This document shows, one piece after another, positions 27,366 through 37,537 of a stretch of 64,000 nucleotides of DNA; positions within the stretch are counted from its first letter, which is position 1, and each line of letters opens with the position of its first letter. This stretch comes from Chryseobacterium indologenes (GTDB lineage Bacteria > Bacteroidota > Bacteroidia > Flavobacteriales > Weeksellaceae). The notes under the pieces are model-generated. The model worked only from the letters and a program-made list of their open reading frames with translations, had not been told where the DNA came from and did no database searches. The stretch is taken from NCBI GenBank assembly GCA_016025055.1, contig CP065590.1, forward strand, positions 1,054,001-1,118,000, read 5' to 3'. Both the position numbers and the translations under genes were made by a program.

Positions 27366-27994
27366 TTATTTTATTTTTTTATAAAATTTATACAGGGTAT
27401 CAATGTCCGCTGAACAAAGTATAGGAATGGCTTCCTGAAGAATATCTTCACTCCACTCCCACCACTTCATTTCAAGAAGGAGTTGGATATGATGATCGGT
27501 AAATCTTTTTTAATAGGTCTGGCAGGATTTCCACCAACAATTGTATAGGGCTCCACATCTTTAGTCACTAATGCACGGCTTCCTATTACCGCACCGTCTC
27601 CTATTTTGATTCCGGGCATAATCATTGCTTCACCTCCGATCCAGACATCATTTCCAATAATAGTATCTCCTGCAGGCTGAAAAGCATCTTTACTACTTTG
27701 GAAGCAATCTACTTCAGACATATAAAAAAACGGAAAACTGGAAATCCAGTCATGACGATGCCCCTGATTTCCGCACATGATGAAACTGGCTCCGGTTCCT
27801 ATAGAACAATAAGATCCGATAATCAGCTTATCTACATCATTTCTGTCAGGAAGAAGATAACGGGCACAGTCGTCAAAAGAATGCCGATGATAATATCCTG
27901 AATAATAGGAATATTTACCGGCTATAATATTGGGATTCTGGATATGGTCTTTTATGATTTTGCCTTTAAAAGGACTTTCAAAGAAATTTTTCAT
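27366..27994 (-). CDS. Hexapeptide-repeat O-acetyltransferase, CatB/Vat type (one frameshift)
   Basis: The first frame (175 codons) shows the xenobiotic acetyltransferase pattern: [53 protein letters not shown], then hexapeptide turns [20 protein letters not shown] and the end [13 protein letters not shown]. There it leaves the family. Adding one A to the A6 run at 27506-27511 restores the typical C-terminus ([16 protein letters not shown]) and a stop at 27366, giving ~209 residues. The family includes chloramphenicol and streptogramin acetyltransferases, but many members have other substrates, so no resistance is claimed. Confidence 0.85.
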
Positions 27995-28382
27995 TTTTTA
28001 GCTTTTAAATATAACAATAGAAATAAAGGAACAGTTCAAAACTGTTCTTTCAAAATATGATCTGTTTATTCAAAAAAGCTAACGAATTAATTTCATAACA
28101 CACAAATATAGGTAAAAAGCATAGATCCCAGATTCATTTTCGTCCTGAAAAAGATAAAACCCGCCTGTTTTTAAACTATTTACTCATAAAATAATCAAGT
28201 TTATCACAAAATAAAAATTAAGCCTCTCTGATCCAACAAAATATAAACAACTGAAAACTAAAACACTAAACTATCCGGATTCGAAATGAAAGCTTCCTGT
28301 CCACAAAAAAGACTAAAAAAATGTTTTATCGTAAAGAATTTTATATATTTGCACCATCTAACAATTAAAAAAATAATTTACT
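27995..28382. other. Divergent intergenic region, acetyltransferase and acpP
   Basis: Contains an inverted repeat GAACAGT-tcaaa-ACTGTTC (28029-28047), a minus-strand -7 box TATATTTG (28103-28110) that would give the acetyltransferase a ~110-nt leader carrying that inverted repeat, and a plus-strand -7 box for acpP (28344-28351). No gene seen. Confidence 0.5.
28344..28351 (+). promoter_or_regulatory. acpP operon -7 box
   Basis: TATATTTG, a perfect TAnnTTTG, 31 bp before the acpP ATG. The -33 is not obvious. Confidence 0.6.
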
Positions 28383-28623
28383 ATGTCAGACATTGCATCA
28401 AGAGTAAAAGCTATCATCGCTGATAAGCTTGACGTTGAAGAAACAGAAGTAACTCCTGAAGCTAGCTTCACTAACGATTTAGGAGCTGACTCACTAGATA
28501 CAGTTGAGTTAATCATGGAATTTGAAAAAGAATTTAACATTCAAATCCCTGATGATCAAGCTGAAAAAAATTACTACTGTAGGACACGCTATCGCTTACA
28601 TCGAGGAAGTAGTAAATAAATAA
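28383..28623 (+). CDS. acpP: Acyl carrier protein (one frameshift)
   Basis: Helix 1 ([17 protein letters not shown]) and the phosphopantetheine site [15 protein letters not shown] (Ser near 38) are clear. The raw frame diverges at PDDQAEK. Removing one A from the A7 run at 28564-28570 restores the normal end ([18 protein letters not shown]) and a stop at 28623, 79 residues. ACP carries growing acyl chains for FabF, encoded 34 bp downstream. A true mutation in an essential gene is unlikely, so I read it as a consensus error. Confidence 0.93.
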
Positions 28624-28657
28624 TATTCTTCAACAAAAAAGAAATTAAAAAAAGTTT

Positions 28658-29902
28658 ATGGAATTAAAAAGAGTAGTTGTAACCGGGTTTGGAGCAATAA
28701 CACCGATTGGAAATAATGCAAAAGAATACTGGGAAAATCTTGTGAAAGGTGAGAGCGGTGCCGCTCCGATTACTCTTTTTGATGCCACAAACTTTAAAAC
28801 CAAGTTCGCCTGTGAAGTAAAAAACTTCGATCCGTTACAGCATTTCGATAAGAAAGAGTCTAAAAAAATGGATCGAAATACTCAACTGGGACTTGTGGCT
28901 GCCAGAGAGGCAGTAGTACATTCAGGCATTATTGAAGATAATGTAGATAAAAACAGAGTGGGTGTAATTTGGGGCTCCGGTATCGGAGGTCTGGAAACAT
29001 TTGAAACGGAAGTTCTGGGATGGGCCAATACGGAAATCCCTAGATTCAATCCTTTCTTCATACCTAAAATGATTGCTGATATGACTCCTGGTCAGATCTC
29101 CATCGAGTATGGTTTCCATGGACCGAATTATACAACGGTATCTGCATGTGCATCTTCAGCTAATGCTATTATTGATTCCAAGATGCTGATCCAGCTAGGA
29201 AAAGCAGACGTGATTGTGTGTGGAGGCTCAGAAGCAGCCGTTACAGCAAGTGGTGTCGGTGGATTCAATGCAATGATGGCACTTTCTACAAGAAATGATG
29301 ATCCAAAAACGGCTTCCAGACCTTTTGACAAAGACAGAGATGGCTTTGTGCTGGGTGAAGGAGCAGGATGTATCATTCTTGAGGAATACGAGCACGCGGT
29401 AAAACGTGGGGCTACCATTTATGCAGAATTATTGGGTGGTGGTATGAGTGCAGATGCATATCATATGACTGCTCCTCATCCTGAAGGCCTTGGCGCTTAT
29501 CTGGTAATGAAAAACTGTTTGGATGATGCAGGCTTAACTGCTGATGAAGTAGACCATATCAACATGCATGGTACGTCTACTCCATTAGGAGATATTGCAG
29601 AATCTAATGCAATTTCGAAATTATTAGGCGAGCACGCTTATGACATTCAGATTAATTCTACAAAATCAATGACAGGTCACCTTTTAGGAGCAGCCGGTGT
29701 CATTGAAGCTATCGCTGCGTTGGGAACAATTATTCATGGTGTTGTTCCTCCTACCATAAACCATTTTACTGATGATGAAAAGATTGACAGCAGGCTGAAC
29801 TTTACGTTTAACGATGCTGTGAAGAAAGATGTAAAAGTAGCCATGAGTAATACTTTTGGATTTGGCGGGCATAACGCTTGTGTTCTATTTAAGAAAATCT
29901 AA
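28658..29902 (+). CDS. fabF: Beta-ketoacyl-ACP synthase II
   Basis: 414 residues, complete. The thiolase-fold triad is present: nucleophile Cys164 in VSACASSANA, His in NMHGTSTPLGD and His in KSMTGHLLGAAG. It condenses malonyl-ACP with acyl-ACP in fatty-acid elongation. It lies between acpP and rnc in the order kept across Bacteroidetes. Confidence 0.97.
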   Translation: MELKRVVVTGFGAITPIGNNAKEYWENLVKGESGAAPITLFDATNFKTKFACEVKNFDPLQHFDKKESKKMDRNTQLGLVAAREAVVHSGIIEDNVDKNRVGVIWGSGIGGLETFETEVLGWANTEIPRFNPFFIPKMIADMTPGQISIEYGFHGPNYTTVSACASSANAIIDSKMLIQLGKADVIVCGGSEAAVTASGVGGFNAMMALSTRNDDPKTASRPFDKDRDGFVLGEGAGCIILEEYEHAVKRGATIYAELLGGGMSADAYHMTAPHPEGLGAYLVMKNCLDDAGLTADEVDHINMHGTSTPLGDIAESNAISKLLGEHAYDIQINSTKSMTGHLLGAAGVIEAIAALGTIIHGVVPPTINHFTDDEKIDSRLNFTFNDAVKKDVKVAMSNTFGFGGHNACVLFKKI

Positions 29903-29911
29903 ATTCACTGA

Positions 29912-30676
29912 ATGGAGTTACAGAAATACTTTTCTAAATTCCTTCTCAAAAAAAGAAAAAGACAGCTAACGGAAAGAGATTATTTTCTCAGTACCGAACT
30001 CAACAAGGTTCTGGGTACGGAGGTTCAGAATATTGCTCTTTACCGCGAAGCTTTTTCTTTAAAAAATTCTTCTAAAAATCAAGACAGCAATTACGAAAGA
30101 CTTGAATTTTTGGGAGATTCTGTTTTGGGTACAATTATTTCTTGTCATTTGTTCCAGACTTATCCTCAGGCTAATGAAGGATATCTCACGCAAATGAAGT
30201 CTAAGATTGTTAATAGGAAAAACCTTAATAAATTAGGAGAAGATCTCAAACTTACCAACCTTTTGCAAAAGCAAAACAGTTCTTCAGCTTTGGGTGAAAA
30301 TATCTCCGGAAACTTATTTGAAGCCTTAATTGGTGCCGTTTACCTGGACTTCCACTATGATACTTGCCGAAAGATCATTATGGAAAAATTGCTGACGCCT
30401 TCTGAAATTAATAAGCTTGAAAATAAAATTGTCAGCTATAAAGGTCTCCTACTGGAATGGAGCCAGAAGAAGAAGGTTACTATAAAGTACGAAACCTGCG
30501 AAGAGATACAGGTCAACAAATCGGTCGTTTTCAGGTGCCATGTATGGCTGGGTGATGAAAAAATTGCCAATGCAACAGAAACATCCAAGAAGAAGGCAGA
30601 GGAAAAGGCAGCACAAAGGGCATTTTATATTTTAAATAAAAAGGAGAATATACTTGGAAATTCAAAAACTTTATGA
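29912..30676 (+). CDS. rnc: Ribonuclease III
   Basis: 254 residues. The catalytic domain signature is ERLEFLGDSVLGTII (about 63-77) with the acidic residues of the active site and a second acidic cluster in NLFEALIGAVYLD. A double-stranded-RNA-binding domain follows (YKGLLLEWSQKKKVTIKYE to KKAEEKAAQRAFYILN). It processes rRNA and structured mRNAs. It starts 9 bp after fabF, and its end overlaps the next gene by 23 bp. Confidence 0.96.
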   Translation: MELQKYFSKFLLKKRKRQLTERDYFLSTELNKVLGTEVQNIALYREAFSLKNSSKNQDSNYERLEFLGDSVLGTIISCHLFQTYPQANEGYLTQMKSKIVNRKNLNKLGEDLKLTNLLQKQNSSSALGENISGNLFEALIGAVYLDFHYDTCRKIIMEKLLTPSEINKLENKIVSYKGLLLEWSQKKKVTIKYETCEEIQVNKSVVFRCHVWLGDEKIANATETSKKKAEEKAAQRAFYILNKKENILGNSKTL

Positions 30677-31127
30677 TCTGGATGATATAGAATTTGAAGA
30701 TATTGCCATAGGATTGGTAAGATTAGCAAAAGATATACCCGCTCATGAGTTTTTTTTCAAAATCAATCAAATCAACAACCTCAGTTTCTCAAGAAAGAAA
30801 GACCTTGTCTTCCATGGGGATTATTATGATTATTTTTTTCCAAGATTTGAGGCCTACCACAAGTTTTCAAAGACCTGTTTCACTTTTATTTCAAACAAAT
30901 CTTCTGAAAGTAAGCAAAAAAAAGTTCAGACCGAGCTCTTTACAGGAGAAGAAAACATTAAATTTTTATTAAATAATCAGGTAGATGTGGAATATATTCT
31001 GCATAGTTCGGAACAGTTTCCTGATTTTTCCGTAATTTTGCTCCCTGAAAATCTTGTGTTTCCAATTCAAGATTATACACTGAGTTCTGAAGAGGAACTT
31101 TATCAAATTATCCAGTATTATGAATAA
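30654..31127 (+). CDS. IPExxxVDY family protein
   Basis: 157 residues from a TTG start inside the end of rnc. It belongs to a Bacteroidetes-specific family found between rnc and pyk; the name comes from a motif that here reads EQFPDFSVILLPENL rather than the consensus. Rich in Phe, Tyr and Asp with no signal peptide, so it is probably a cytosolic beta-rich protein. Function unknown. It overlaps pyk by 8 bp, indicating translational coupling. Confidence 0.8.
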   Translation: MEIQKLYDLDDIEFEDIAIGLVRLAKDIPAHEFFFKINQINNLSFSRKKDLVFHGDYYDYFFPRFEAYHKFSKTCFTFISNKSSESKQKKVQTELFTGEENIKFLLNNQVDVEYILHSSEQFPDFSVILLPENLVFPIQDYTLSSEEELYQIIQYYE

Positions 31128-32565
31128 GTATTTAAAGAAGACAAAAATTATCGCAACACTAGGGCCTGCTTCATCGTCGAAGGAGGTAATGTTAGATTTA
31201 ATGAAAGCGGGTGTTGATATTTTCAGAATAAATTTTTCACATGCAGATTACGACTTAGTTCGAAAAAATATTGAAATAATTAGAGAGCTAAACAGCGAGT
31301 ATGGTTATTCAGTGGGTATTCTGGGAGACCTGCAGGGTCCGAAGCTAAGAGTGGGGGTGGTAAAGGAAGGTTCTTACCTAAACCCCGGAGATATTCTTAC
31401 CTTCACGAATGAAAAGATGGAAGGAGATTCTACCAAAGTGTATATGACCTACCAACAGTTTCCTCAGGACGTAAAAGTTGGGGAAAGAATCCTTATCGAT
31501 GATGGTAAGCTGGTATTGGAAGTTACTGAAACGAATGAAAAGGATACGGTAAAGGCTAAAACAATCCAAGGGGGACCTCTAAGTTCTAAAAAAGGGGTTA
31601 ATCTTCCCAATACTCAGGTATCTCTTCCTGCATTAACGGAAAAGGACATTCAGGATGCAAACTTCATGCTTGACATGGAAGTAGACTGGATCGCTCTTTC
31701 TTTCGTACGTCATGCGCAGGATATTATCGATCTGAAGGAACTGATCGCTAAACATCCGAACGGTAAATTCAAAACGCCTATTATTGCCAAGATTGAAAAG
31801 CCTGAAGGAGTTAAAAATATTGAAGAAATTTTAGTAGAATGTGACGGATTAATGGTTGCCCGTGGTGACTTGGGAGTAGAAGTTCCGATGGAGGAAGTTC
31901 CTGCTATCCAGAAAAACCTTGTGGAGAAAGCTAGATTCTATTCAAAACCGGTAATCATTGCTACCCAGATGATGGAAACGATGATCAACAGCTTAACGCC
32001 AACAAGAGCGGAAGTAAATGACGTGGCCAACTCCGTATTGGATGGTGCTGATGCGGTAATGCTTTCCGGAGAAACTTCTGTAGGAAGATATCCTGTACAG
32101 GTTGTGGAAAACATGGCGAAAATTGTAAAAAACATCGAAACAACTCACTTCTACCAACATAAAAATGAGCCGATTGAGAAAGATTACAACTGTATCGATG
32201 AAAGATTCATCACAAACAGGGTGTGCCTTGCAGCGGTTAGAATTGCTAAAACAACCAATGTTTCTGCGATTGTAACGCTTACCCATTCGGGATATACCGC
32301 TTTCCAGCTTGCAGCTCACAGACCAAACTCTCACATTATTGTGTATAGTGGCAACAGAAGAGTAATCACGATGCTGAACCTTCTTTGGGGAGTACACGCT
32401 TATTATTATGACATGAAAAAGTCTACTGATGAAACGATCATCCAGGTGAATATGTTAACGCATAACTACGGATATATTGAAACAGGAGATTTCGTGATCA
32501 ATATCAATGCTACTCCTTCATATGAAGGTGGTAAGACCAATACGTTGAGATTGACAACAGTATAG
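31120..32565 (+). CDS. pyk: Pyruvate kinase
   Basis: 481 residues, full length. It starts KTKIIATLGPASSSKE and contains IFRINFSHADYD, GDLQGPKLRVG, the active-site segment IIAKIEKPEGVKNIEEIL with the catalytic Lys, MVARGDLGVE and ATQMMETMINSLTPTRAEVNDV. It makes pyruvate and ATP from phosphoenolpyruvate. Last gene of the acpP-fabF-rnc-IPExxxVDY-pyk unit. Confidence 0.97.
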   Translation: MNKYLKKTKIIATLGPASSSKEVMLDLMKAGVDIFRINFSHADYDLVRKNIEIIRELNSEYGYSVGILGDLQGPKLRVGVVKEGSYLNPGDILTFTNEKMEGDSTKVYMTYQQFPQDVKVGERILIDDGKLVLEVTETNEKDTVKAKTIQGGPLSSKKGVNLPNTQVSLPALTEKDIQDANFMLDMEVDWIALSFVRHAQDIIDLKELIAKHPNGKFKTPIIAKIEKPEGVKNIEEILVECDGLMVARGDLGVEVPMEEVPAIQKNLVEKARFYSKPVIIATQMMETMINSLTPTRAEVNDVANSVLDGADAVMLSGETSVGRYPVQVVENMAKIVKNIETTHFYQHKNEPIEKDYNCIDERFITNRVCLAAVRIAKTTNVSAIVTLTHSGYTAFQLAAHRPNSHIIVYSGNRRVITMLNLLWGVHAYYYDMKKSTDETIIQVNMLTHNYGYIETGDFVININATPSYEGGKTNTLRLTTV

Positions 32566-32600
32566 ACAACAGGCAAAATCAAATTTTTGTCAAAGCATAA

Positions 32601-32637
32601 AAAAACTCCCGGAAAGTAATTTCCGGGAGTTTTTTTA
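32601..32637. terminator. Bidirectional terminator between pyk and aldehyde dehydrogenase
   Basis: ACTCCCGGAAA/TTTCCGGGAGT perfect stem with A-run and T-run flanks. Confidence 0.95.
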
Positions 32638-32659
32638 TGTTGTGGTATGTAAGTAAGGA

Positions 32660-32752
32660 TAACCTGTCATTGGCTCCGTCGAACCTTCGATTTCTGAGCG
32701 AAGTGGAGCGAAAAACACCTGAGATTCCTCTGTTCCTCGGAATGACATTACA
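32660..32752. repeat. Possible dispersed intergenic repeat element
   Basis: Between the terminator and the dehydrogenase stop, segments such as CTGAGCGAAGTGGAGCG, GAGATTCCTC and CTCGGAATGACATTAC resemble a non-coding repeat that is common in Chryseobacterium and related genomes (ends in TCATT and AATGACA in inverted relation). Single copy in this window, so repeat status is from recollection and not shown here. Confidence 0.45.
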
Positions 32753-32758
32753 AAGATT

Positions 32759-34050
32759 TTAATTACCTACAATGGTTCTTGCCGTCACAAACTCTTTTAA
32801 AGCCAGCAAAGACAGCTCCGTACCATAGCCTGAAGCCTTAGAGCCACCAAATGGAAAGCGCGGGTCAGAACTGGTCATTCTGTTAATATTTACAGTACCT
32901 GATTCAAGGTTTTCAATAAAGAATAACTGACGGGCTTTATCCTGGGTCCAGACTGCATTTGAAAGTCCGAAAGGAATATCATTGGCCATTTGCAATGCTT
33001 CTTCATCCGTTTTAGCAATCATTATCATTCCAAGAGGACCGAAAAGTTCTTCTTTTAAAATTGGGTTTCCTTCCTGAACCCTGATTAAACCGGGTTTAAA
33101 CTGATTTTCTGAAATTCTTTCCAAAGGAATAATGATTTCCGCACCATTTTCCAGCGCCCTGTTGAATTGTGCTTCCAATTCATCAGCAAGGTCCGGTCTT
33201 GCCATTCCTGCCAATTTGGTTTCTTTGTTTAAAGGATCTCCTATTTCATATTTTTTATATTCTTCGATGAAAATAGGTAAGAATTTTTCTTCAACTTTTT
33301 CATCAATGATAAATCTTTTTGCTGCCGTACAGGTTTGTCCGCAGTTTTGAAGTCTTGATTTTGCACCCGCTTGGGCTGCTGCCTCCAGATCAGCATCTTC
33401 GAAAATGATGAAAGCATCGCTTCCCCCAATTCAAGCAAAGATTTTTTGATATTTAATCCGGCTATAGAGGCTACCTCTCCTCCTGCTTTTCCGCTTCCTG
33501 TAAGACTAACTCCTTTCACGGCATCGTGTTCAAGAATTTCTTTTACCGCTTTATGCCCCACTTCCAAATTCTGGAATATACCTTCCGGGAAACCGGCTTC
33601 CAAAAGAACTTCTTCAATGGCATTTCCACTTCCAAAACAAATAGAAGCATGCTTTAAAACGACTGTATTTCCTGCCAGAATTGCCGGTGTAGCGAATCTT
33701 AATACCTGCCAGAAAGGAAAGTTCCAGGGCATTACTCCTAATATAACTCCTTTCGGGACGTAATGAACTTCAGAATAGGCAAATTCGGATTGAATTTTTT
33801 CGGCTTTTAAAATATTTTCCGCATCAGCGTAATAATTCATCATCAAGGCACATTTTTCCACCTCAGCAATTGATTCTGAGATGGGTTTATTCATTTCAGT
33901 AGTAATGATCCTGCCAAATTTTTCTGAATTATTTTTTAAAATTTCTGCTGCTTTTGCAATTAACTTCTGCCTTTCCTCAAACGGCACTTTTCTCCATACT
34001 GAAAACGCTTTATCTGCTTTAATAAGCTTGCTTTCAATTGATTGTTCCAT
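32759..34050 (-). CDS. NAD(P)-dependent aldehyde dehydrogenase, succinate-semialdehyde type (one frameshift)
   Basis: The first frame has VMPWNFPFWQVLRFATPAIL, cofactor loop VSLTGSGKAGGEVA and then breaks at LELGE. Adding one G to the G5 run at 33423-33427 gives LELGGSDAFIIFEDAD and, further on, the catalytic Cys in NCGQTCTAAKRF, continuing into the second frame (LKEELFGPLGMIM to the C-terminus). The joined protein has ~430 residues. The motif set matches the SSADH (GabD/Sad) branch that oxidises short semialdehydes. Its neighbours belong to histidine breakdown, but no direct step there requires it. Homopolymer break, probably an error. Confidence 0.88.
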
Positions 34051-34188
34051 AATATAATCTCTGTTTTAAATTCAGTTAATGAATTTATGAGCGCTTTCAT
34101 TTTAAAAGCACGGATAAAATCAGCAAATTCTGTTCCTTAAGAATACATAAAATAGTGATTTTCTCTATCGGAAGAATATAATTTTACC

Positions 34189-35112
34189 TTACATCATTAA
34201 CCATTCATTCACAAGACATGCTGCCAGTCTCGCCGTCCTGTCCTGAATATCAAAAGACGGGTTTACCTCAGCCACATCGAGTGCAACCAGTTTTTTGTTC
34301 TTTAAAATATGTCTGTAGAAATGCATAAAGGTTGCATCTGCAAAGATACCATTATATGCGGAAGCGGAAACCCCCGGAGCGATAGATGCATTAAAAACAT
34401 CCATACAAATGGTAAGATAGACAAAGTCGACACTGTTTAACAGGTCATCTATACGCTGATAGATTGAGGGAAGGTTTTCAAAAAAGAGTTCATCAGCAAG
34501 GATATATTTCATTCCATATTGGTGAGCTGTGTCAAAAAGTTTTAGGGTATTTGAGTTTTTCTGAATACCGATATGCAGAGAATTAATAGGGCCTTCCTGG
34601 GCAATCTGCCAGAATCCAGTTCCTGAACTCGGGCCTACTCCTTTTTCGGGTTGTCTGTTATCAAAATGAGCATCGATATTGATGATTCCGATTTTTTGTT
34701 CCGGAAAGGCTGTTTTTACTCCCAGATAATGTGCGTAGGTCACCTCATGGCCTCCACTCAGAACAAGAGATTTCCCGCCCTTTAAAAGTAACTTTGACAC
34801 ATTTTTGGCAAGATTGTTCTGAGAGTTTTCCAAGTTACCATCTTCACAAGTAATATTTCCAAAATCAAGCAATGAAAAATCCGGAAGAACCACCGGAAAA
34901 TTAGACATATTTTTCCTGATCACATCCGGGGCATCTTTAGCTCCCTGACGGCCTTTGTTTCTCCTGACTCCTTCATCTACGGCAAAGCCATGCAAAACGA
35001 AATCATCCGTTGAAATATTGTCGTAATTGTGTTCTTCTTTTACTCTCTGAAATAGCCTGTGGAAAAGGAGCTCTTCTCCATCCAATCTACCCTGCCAAAT
35101 ATTTTGAAACAT
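34189..35112 (-). CDS. hutG: Formimidoylglutamase
   Basis: 307 residues of the arginase/ureohydrolase fold. Metal ligands lie in SGGHEVTYAHYLG, INIDAHFDNR and CMDVFNASIAPGVSA, the last being typical of formimidoylglutamases. It splits N-formimidoyl-glutamate to glutamate and formamide in histidine breakdown. hutI lies 3.5 kb upstream on the same strand, which supports the call. hutH and hutU are not in the window. Confidence 0.9.
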   Translation of the reverse strand: MFQNIWQGRLDGEELLFHRLFQRVKEEHNYDNISTDDFVLHGFAVDEGVRRNKGRQGAKDAPDVIRKNMSNFPVVLPDFSLLDFGNITCEDGNLENSQNNLAKNVSKLLLKGGKSLVLSGGHEVTYAHYLGVKTAFPEQKIGIINIDAHFDNRQPEKGVGPSSGTGFWQIAQEGPINSLHIGIQKNSNTLKLFDTAHQYGMKYILADELFFENLPSIYQRIDDLLNSVDFVYLTICMDVFNASIAPGVSASAYNGIFADATFMHFYRHILKNKKLVALDVAEVNPSFDIQDRTARLAACLVNEWLMM

Positions 35113-35237
35113 AATTCTGTAAAATTCAATTTTAGTTGCATCATTATATCCAGTAAAGCTAGCTAATATTGTTTAGATATAAAAGTGGCTTTCACAGATT
35201 ATGCAAAGAATTCATTATAAAGAAAATATAATGTGTT

Positions 35238-37252
35238 TTATTCCATATTCCTGTTAGCATTACTGCTGACAAACATCTCATTTCTTTCTTCGGAAATAAT
35301 CTTCAGGAATCTTTCATAATGTTTTAAGACATCGGAAATAAGCTCATTTTTGGTAAAATACTGTACATCATAACCTTCCCTGCCATCGCCAAAATAGGAC
35401 CTTGGGTAATGGGTTTTATTATCATCGAGATCGGGCAGATTCTCTTCATTAATGATATAATCAGAAACTGTCTTTACCTGATTCCTGATTCCATATACAA
35501 AGTTATTAACGACTCCCTGATGAATTTCTATCTCAATCCTGACCGGATTTTCAAAATGATTTATTTTAGCATCAATGCCATTCATAGCAAACTCAGCCTG
35601 TAAATCTGTAAAGGCTTCTTTTGCTTTTACCTGAATAAAATGGTCAACTGAAGAATTATCTTTAAAAGAAACAATATTTTTTAAACGTTCCTTCCAGAAC
35701 TCACCTGACCATGGCACTGTAGACTCCGAAAAGTTTCTGTCATAATATTTCTGATCGATGCTGAGACCTTTCATCAAACTGACAATAAACATGATCACAA
35801 TGATAGAAAAAGGCAATGCTGTAATCAGGGTCATACTTTGGAGCGCCTTCAATCCGCCTACATTAAGCAACAGGAGTGATAAAACGGCCAGTAAGACTCC
35901 CCAGAATACAATTTGCCATTTGGGTGATTTTGTGGAATTTTTCGTGGCAATACTGTTCATTACAAATATCCCTGAATCTGCTGAAGTCACAAAAAAGATA
36001 ATAATGATGAGAATGACAAAGAAGCCTGTAAGAGATGAGAATGGCATATATTCCAGAAATCTGAACATAAGGGCATCAGGATCTGTTGCCAGTTTACTTA
36101 ATTGCCCGCCAGCAATATTCAGATCGAACCATATGGCACTGTTTCCGAACACTGACATCCAGATAAAATTGAACAAAGTAGGCAATATCAAAACAGCCAG
36201 GATAAACTCTCTGATTGTTCTTCCCTTGGATATTCTTGCAATAAACAATCCTACATAAGGAGACCATGAAATCCACCACGCCCAATACAGAATTGTCCAG
36301 TCATAGAACCATGGGAGAGCATTTTTTTCATAGACGTGCGTATTGAAGGTAAGGTTAAAAAAATTATTGATATAATTTCCCAATCCATCTGTAAAACTTC
36401 CGATCAGATACACCGTTGGTCCCAATGCCAGTACAAATAATAAAAGAGCAATAACACTTACAATATTGATATTACTCAGTAACTTCACTCCTTTTCCCAC
36501 TCCGGAAATTGCAGAAATAACGGAAAGAGTGATGAGGCAAACCACAATAATTACCTGATATATAAAGCTGTTCTCAGGAGTAATATGAAGGACATTCAGT
36601 CCTGAGCTGATCTGTACAACTCCAAATCCCAGCGTTGTGGTAATCCCGAAAAAGGTACAGCAAAGCGCAAAAACATCAATGGCATTCCCCCACTTTCCAT
36701 TAATTTTATTTTTTAGAAGCGGATAAAAACAGCTTCGTAGCGAAAGTGGTAATCTGTAGCGATAGGCAAAGTAGGATAATGAAAGCCCTACCACCCCATA
36801 GATTGCCCATGCATGGATTCCCCAGTGGAAAAAGGTATATAGCTGTGCCTGTTTGGCTCTGCTTACATAATGATTGTCAGCGAAAACTTCTGAAGAATAG
36901 TGTTGCATGGGTTCAGCGACACTGAAATAGATCAACCCGATTCCCATACCTGCAGCAAAAAGCATTGAAATCCATGAGAAAAAGAATACTCCGGCTTACT
37001 ATCGTTGGCACCGAGTTTTATATTGGCATATTTACTAAAGAGCAGATACACTAAAAATATGACAAACAGAGTGACCGACCATACATATACCCAGTTTAAA
37101 TTGACAAATATGAATTGTTTAATTTCATTCAGAATACTCTCTGTCTTTATGGGATAGAGTGCGGAAAGAAAACAGGTTCCTATAATAAAGATTAAACTTG
37201 GAACGGTAACTCCTTTGTTAAAAGTAGATTTAACATTTTTAAAATTCATCAT
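35238..37252 (-). CDS. BCCT-family transporter (one frameshift)
   Basis: Two frames join if one T is added to the T5 run at 36979-36983, giving ~671 residues from the ATG at 37252. The first half has VTVPSLIFIIGTCFLSALYP and NLNWVYVWSVTLFVIFLVYL. The second starts ISMLFAAGMGIGLIYFSVAEP, the family glycine-rich motif, and contains the aromatic substrate segment WAWWISWSPYVGLFIARISK. Members import betaine, choline, carnitine or related compounds by H+ or Na+ symport. The ~130-residue C-terminal cytosolic tail (from about FIQVKAKEAF) is typical of the long bacterial subtype. Placed between hutG and hutI, its substrate could be a histidine-related compound, but that is conjecture. Confidence 0.88.
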
Positions 37253-37442
37253 TTTTATTTTCGCGTTTATTGTGTAGACAAGTTCACCTGGTAAAGTGTA
37301 TAGCTGTACTGAAAGCACTGAAAATGGAGAAAATATCCAGGTTTTCCCCTATCTGAAGCGTACTTAAGAACTATAGAGCATCGTCATTTTTGAAAAAATC
37401 AACGGCAATCGAAGCACAATATAAGGAAACTTCCATAAATAT

Positions 37443-37494
37443 AAAAAAGGCAGGAGACTTTTATGGTTTCCACCTGTTGCCTCCTGCCTTTTAG
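37443..37494 (-). terminator. Terminator after the DUF695 gene
   Basis: GGCAGGAG/CTCCTGCC stem enclosing ~25 nt and followed on the minus strand by TTTTTTAT. Confidence 0.7.
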
Positions 37495-37537
37495 TATTAA
37501 TTGTTGAATAAATACCTATTTACTGCAAAACATGCTT

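Noticed and set aside
27366..27994. Antibiotic resistance acetyltransferase
   Set aside because: The fold is right, but this family is widespread and chromosomal in soil and water bacteria; substrate cannot be read from sequence.
28383..28623. acpP as a pseudogene or programmed frameshift
   Set aside because: Single extra A in an A7 run in an essential gene, in a region where many other genes show the same kind of error.
32660..32752. Structured RNA or regulator between pyk and the dehydrogenase
   Set aside because: It lies between converging genes after a strong bidirectional terminator and looks like a dispersed intergenic repeat.
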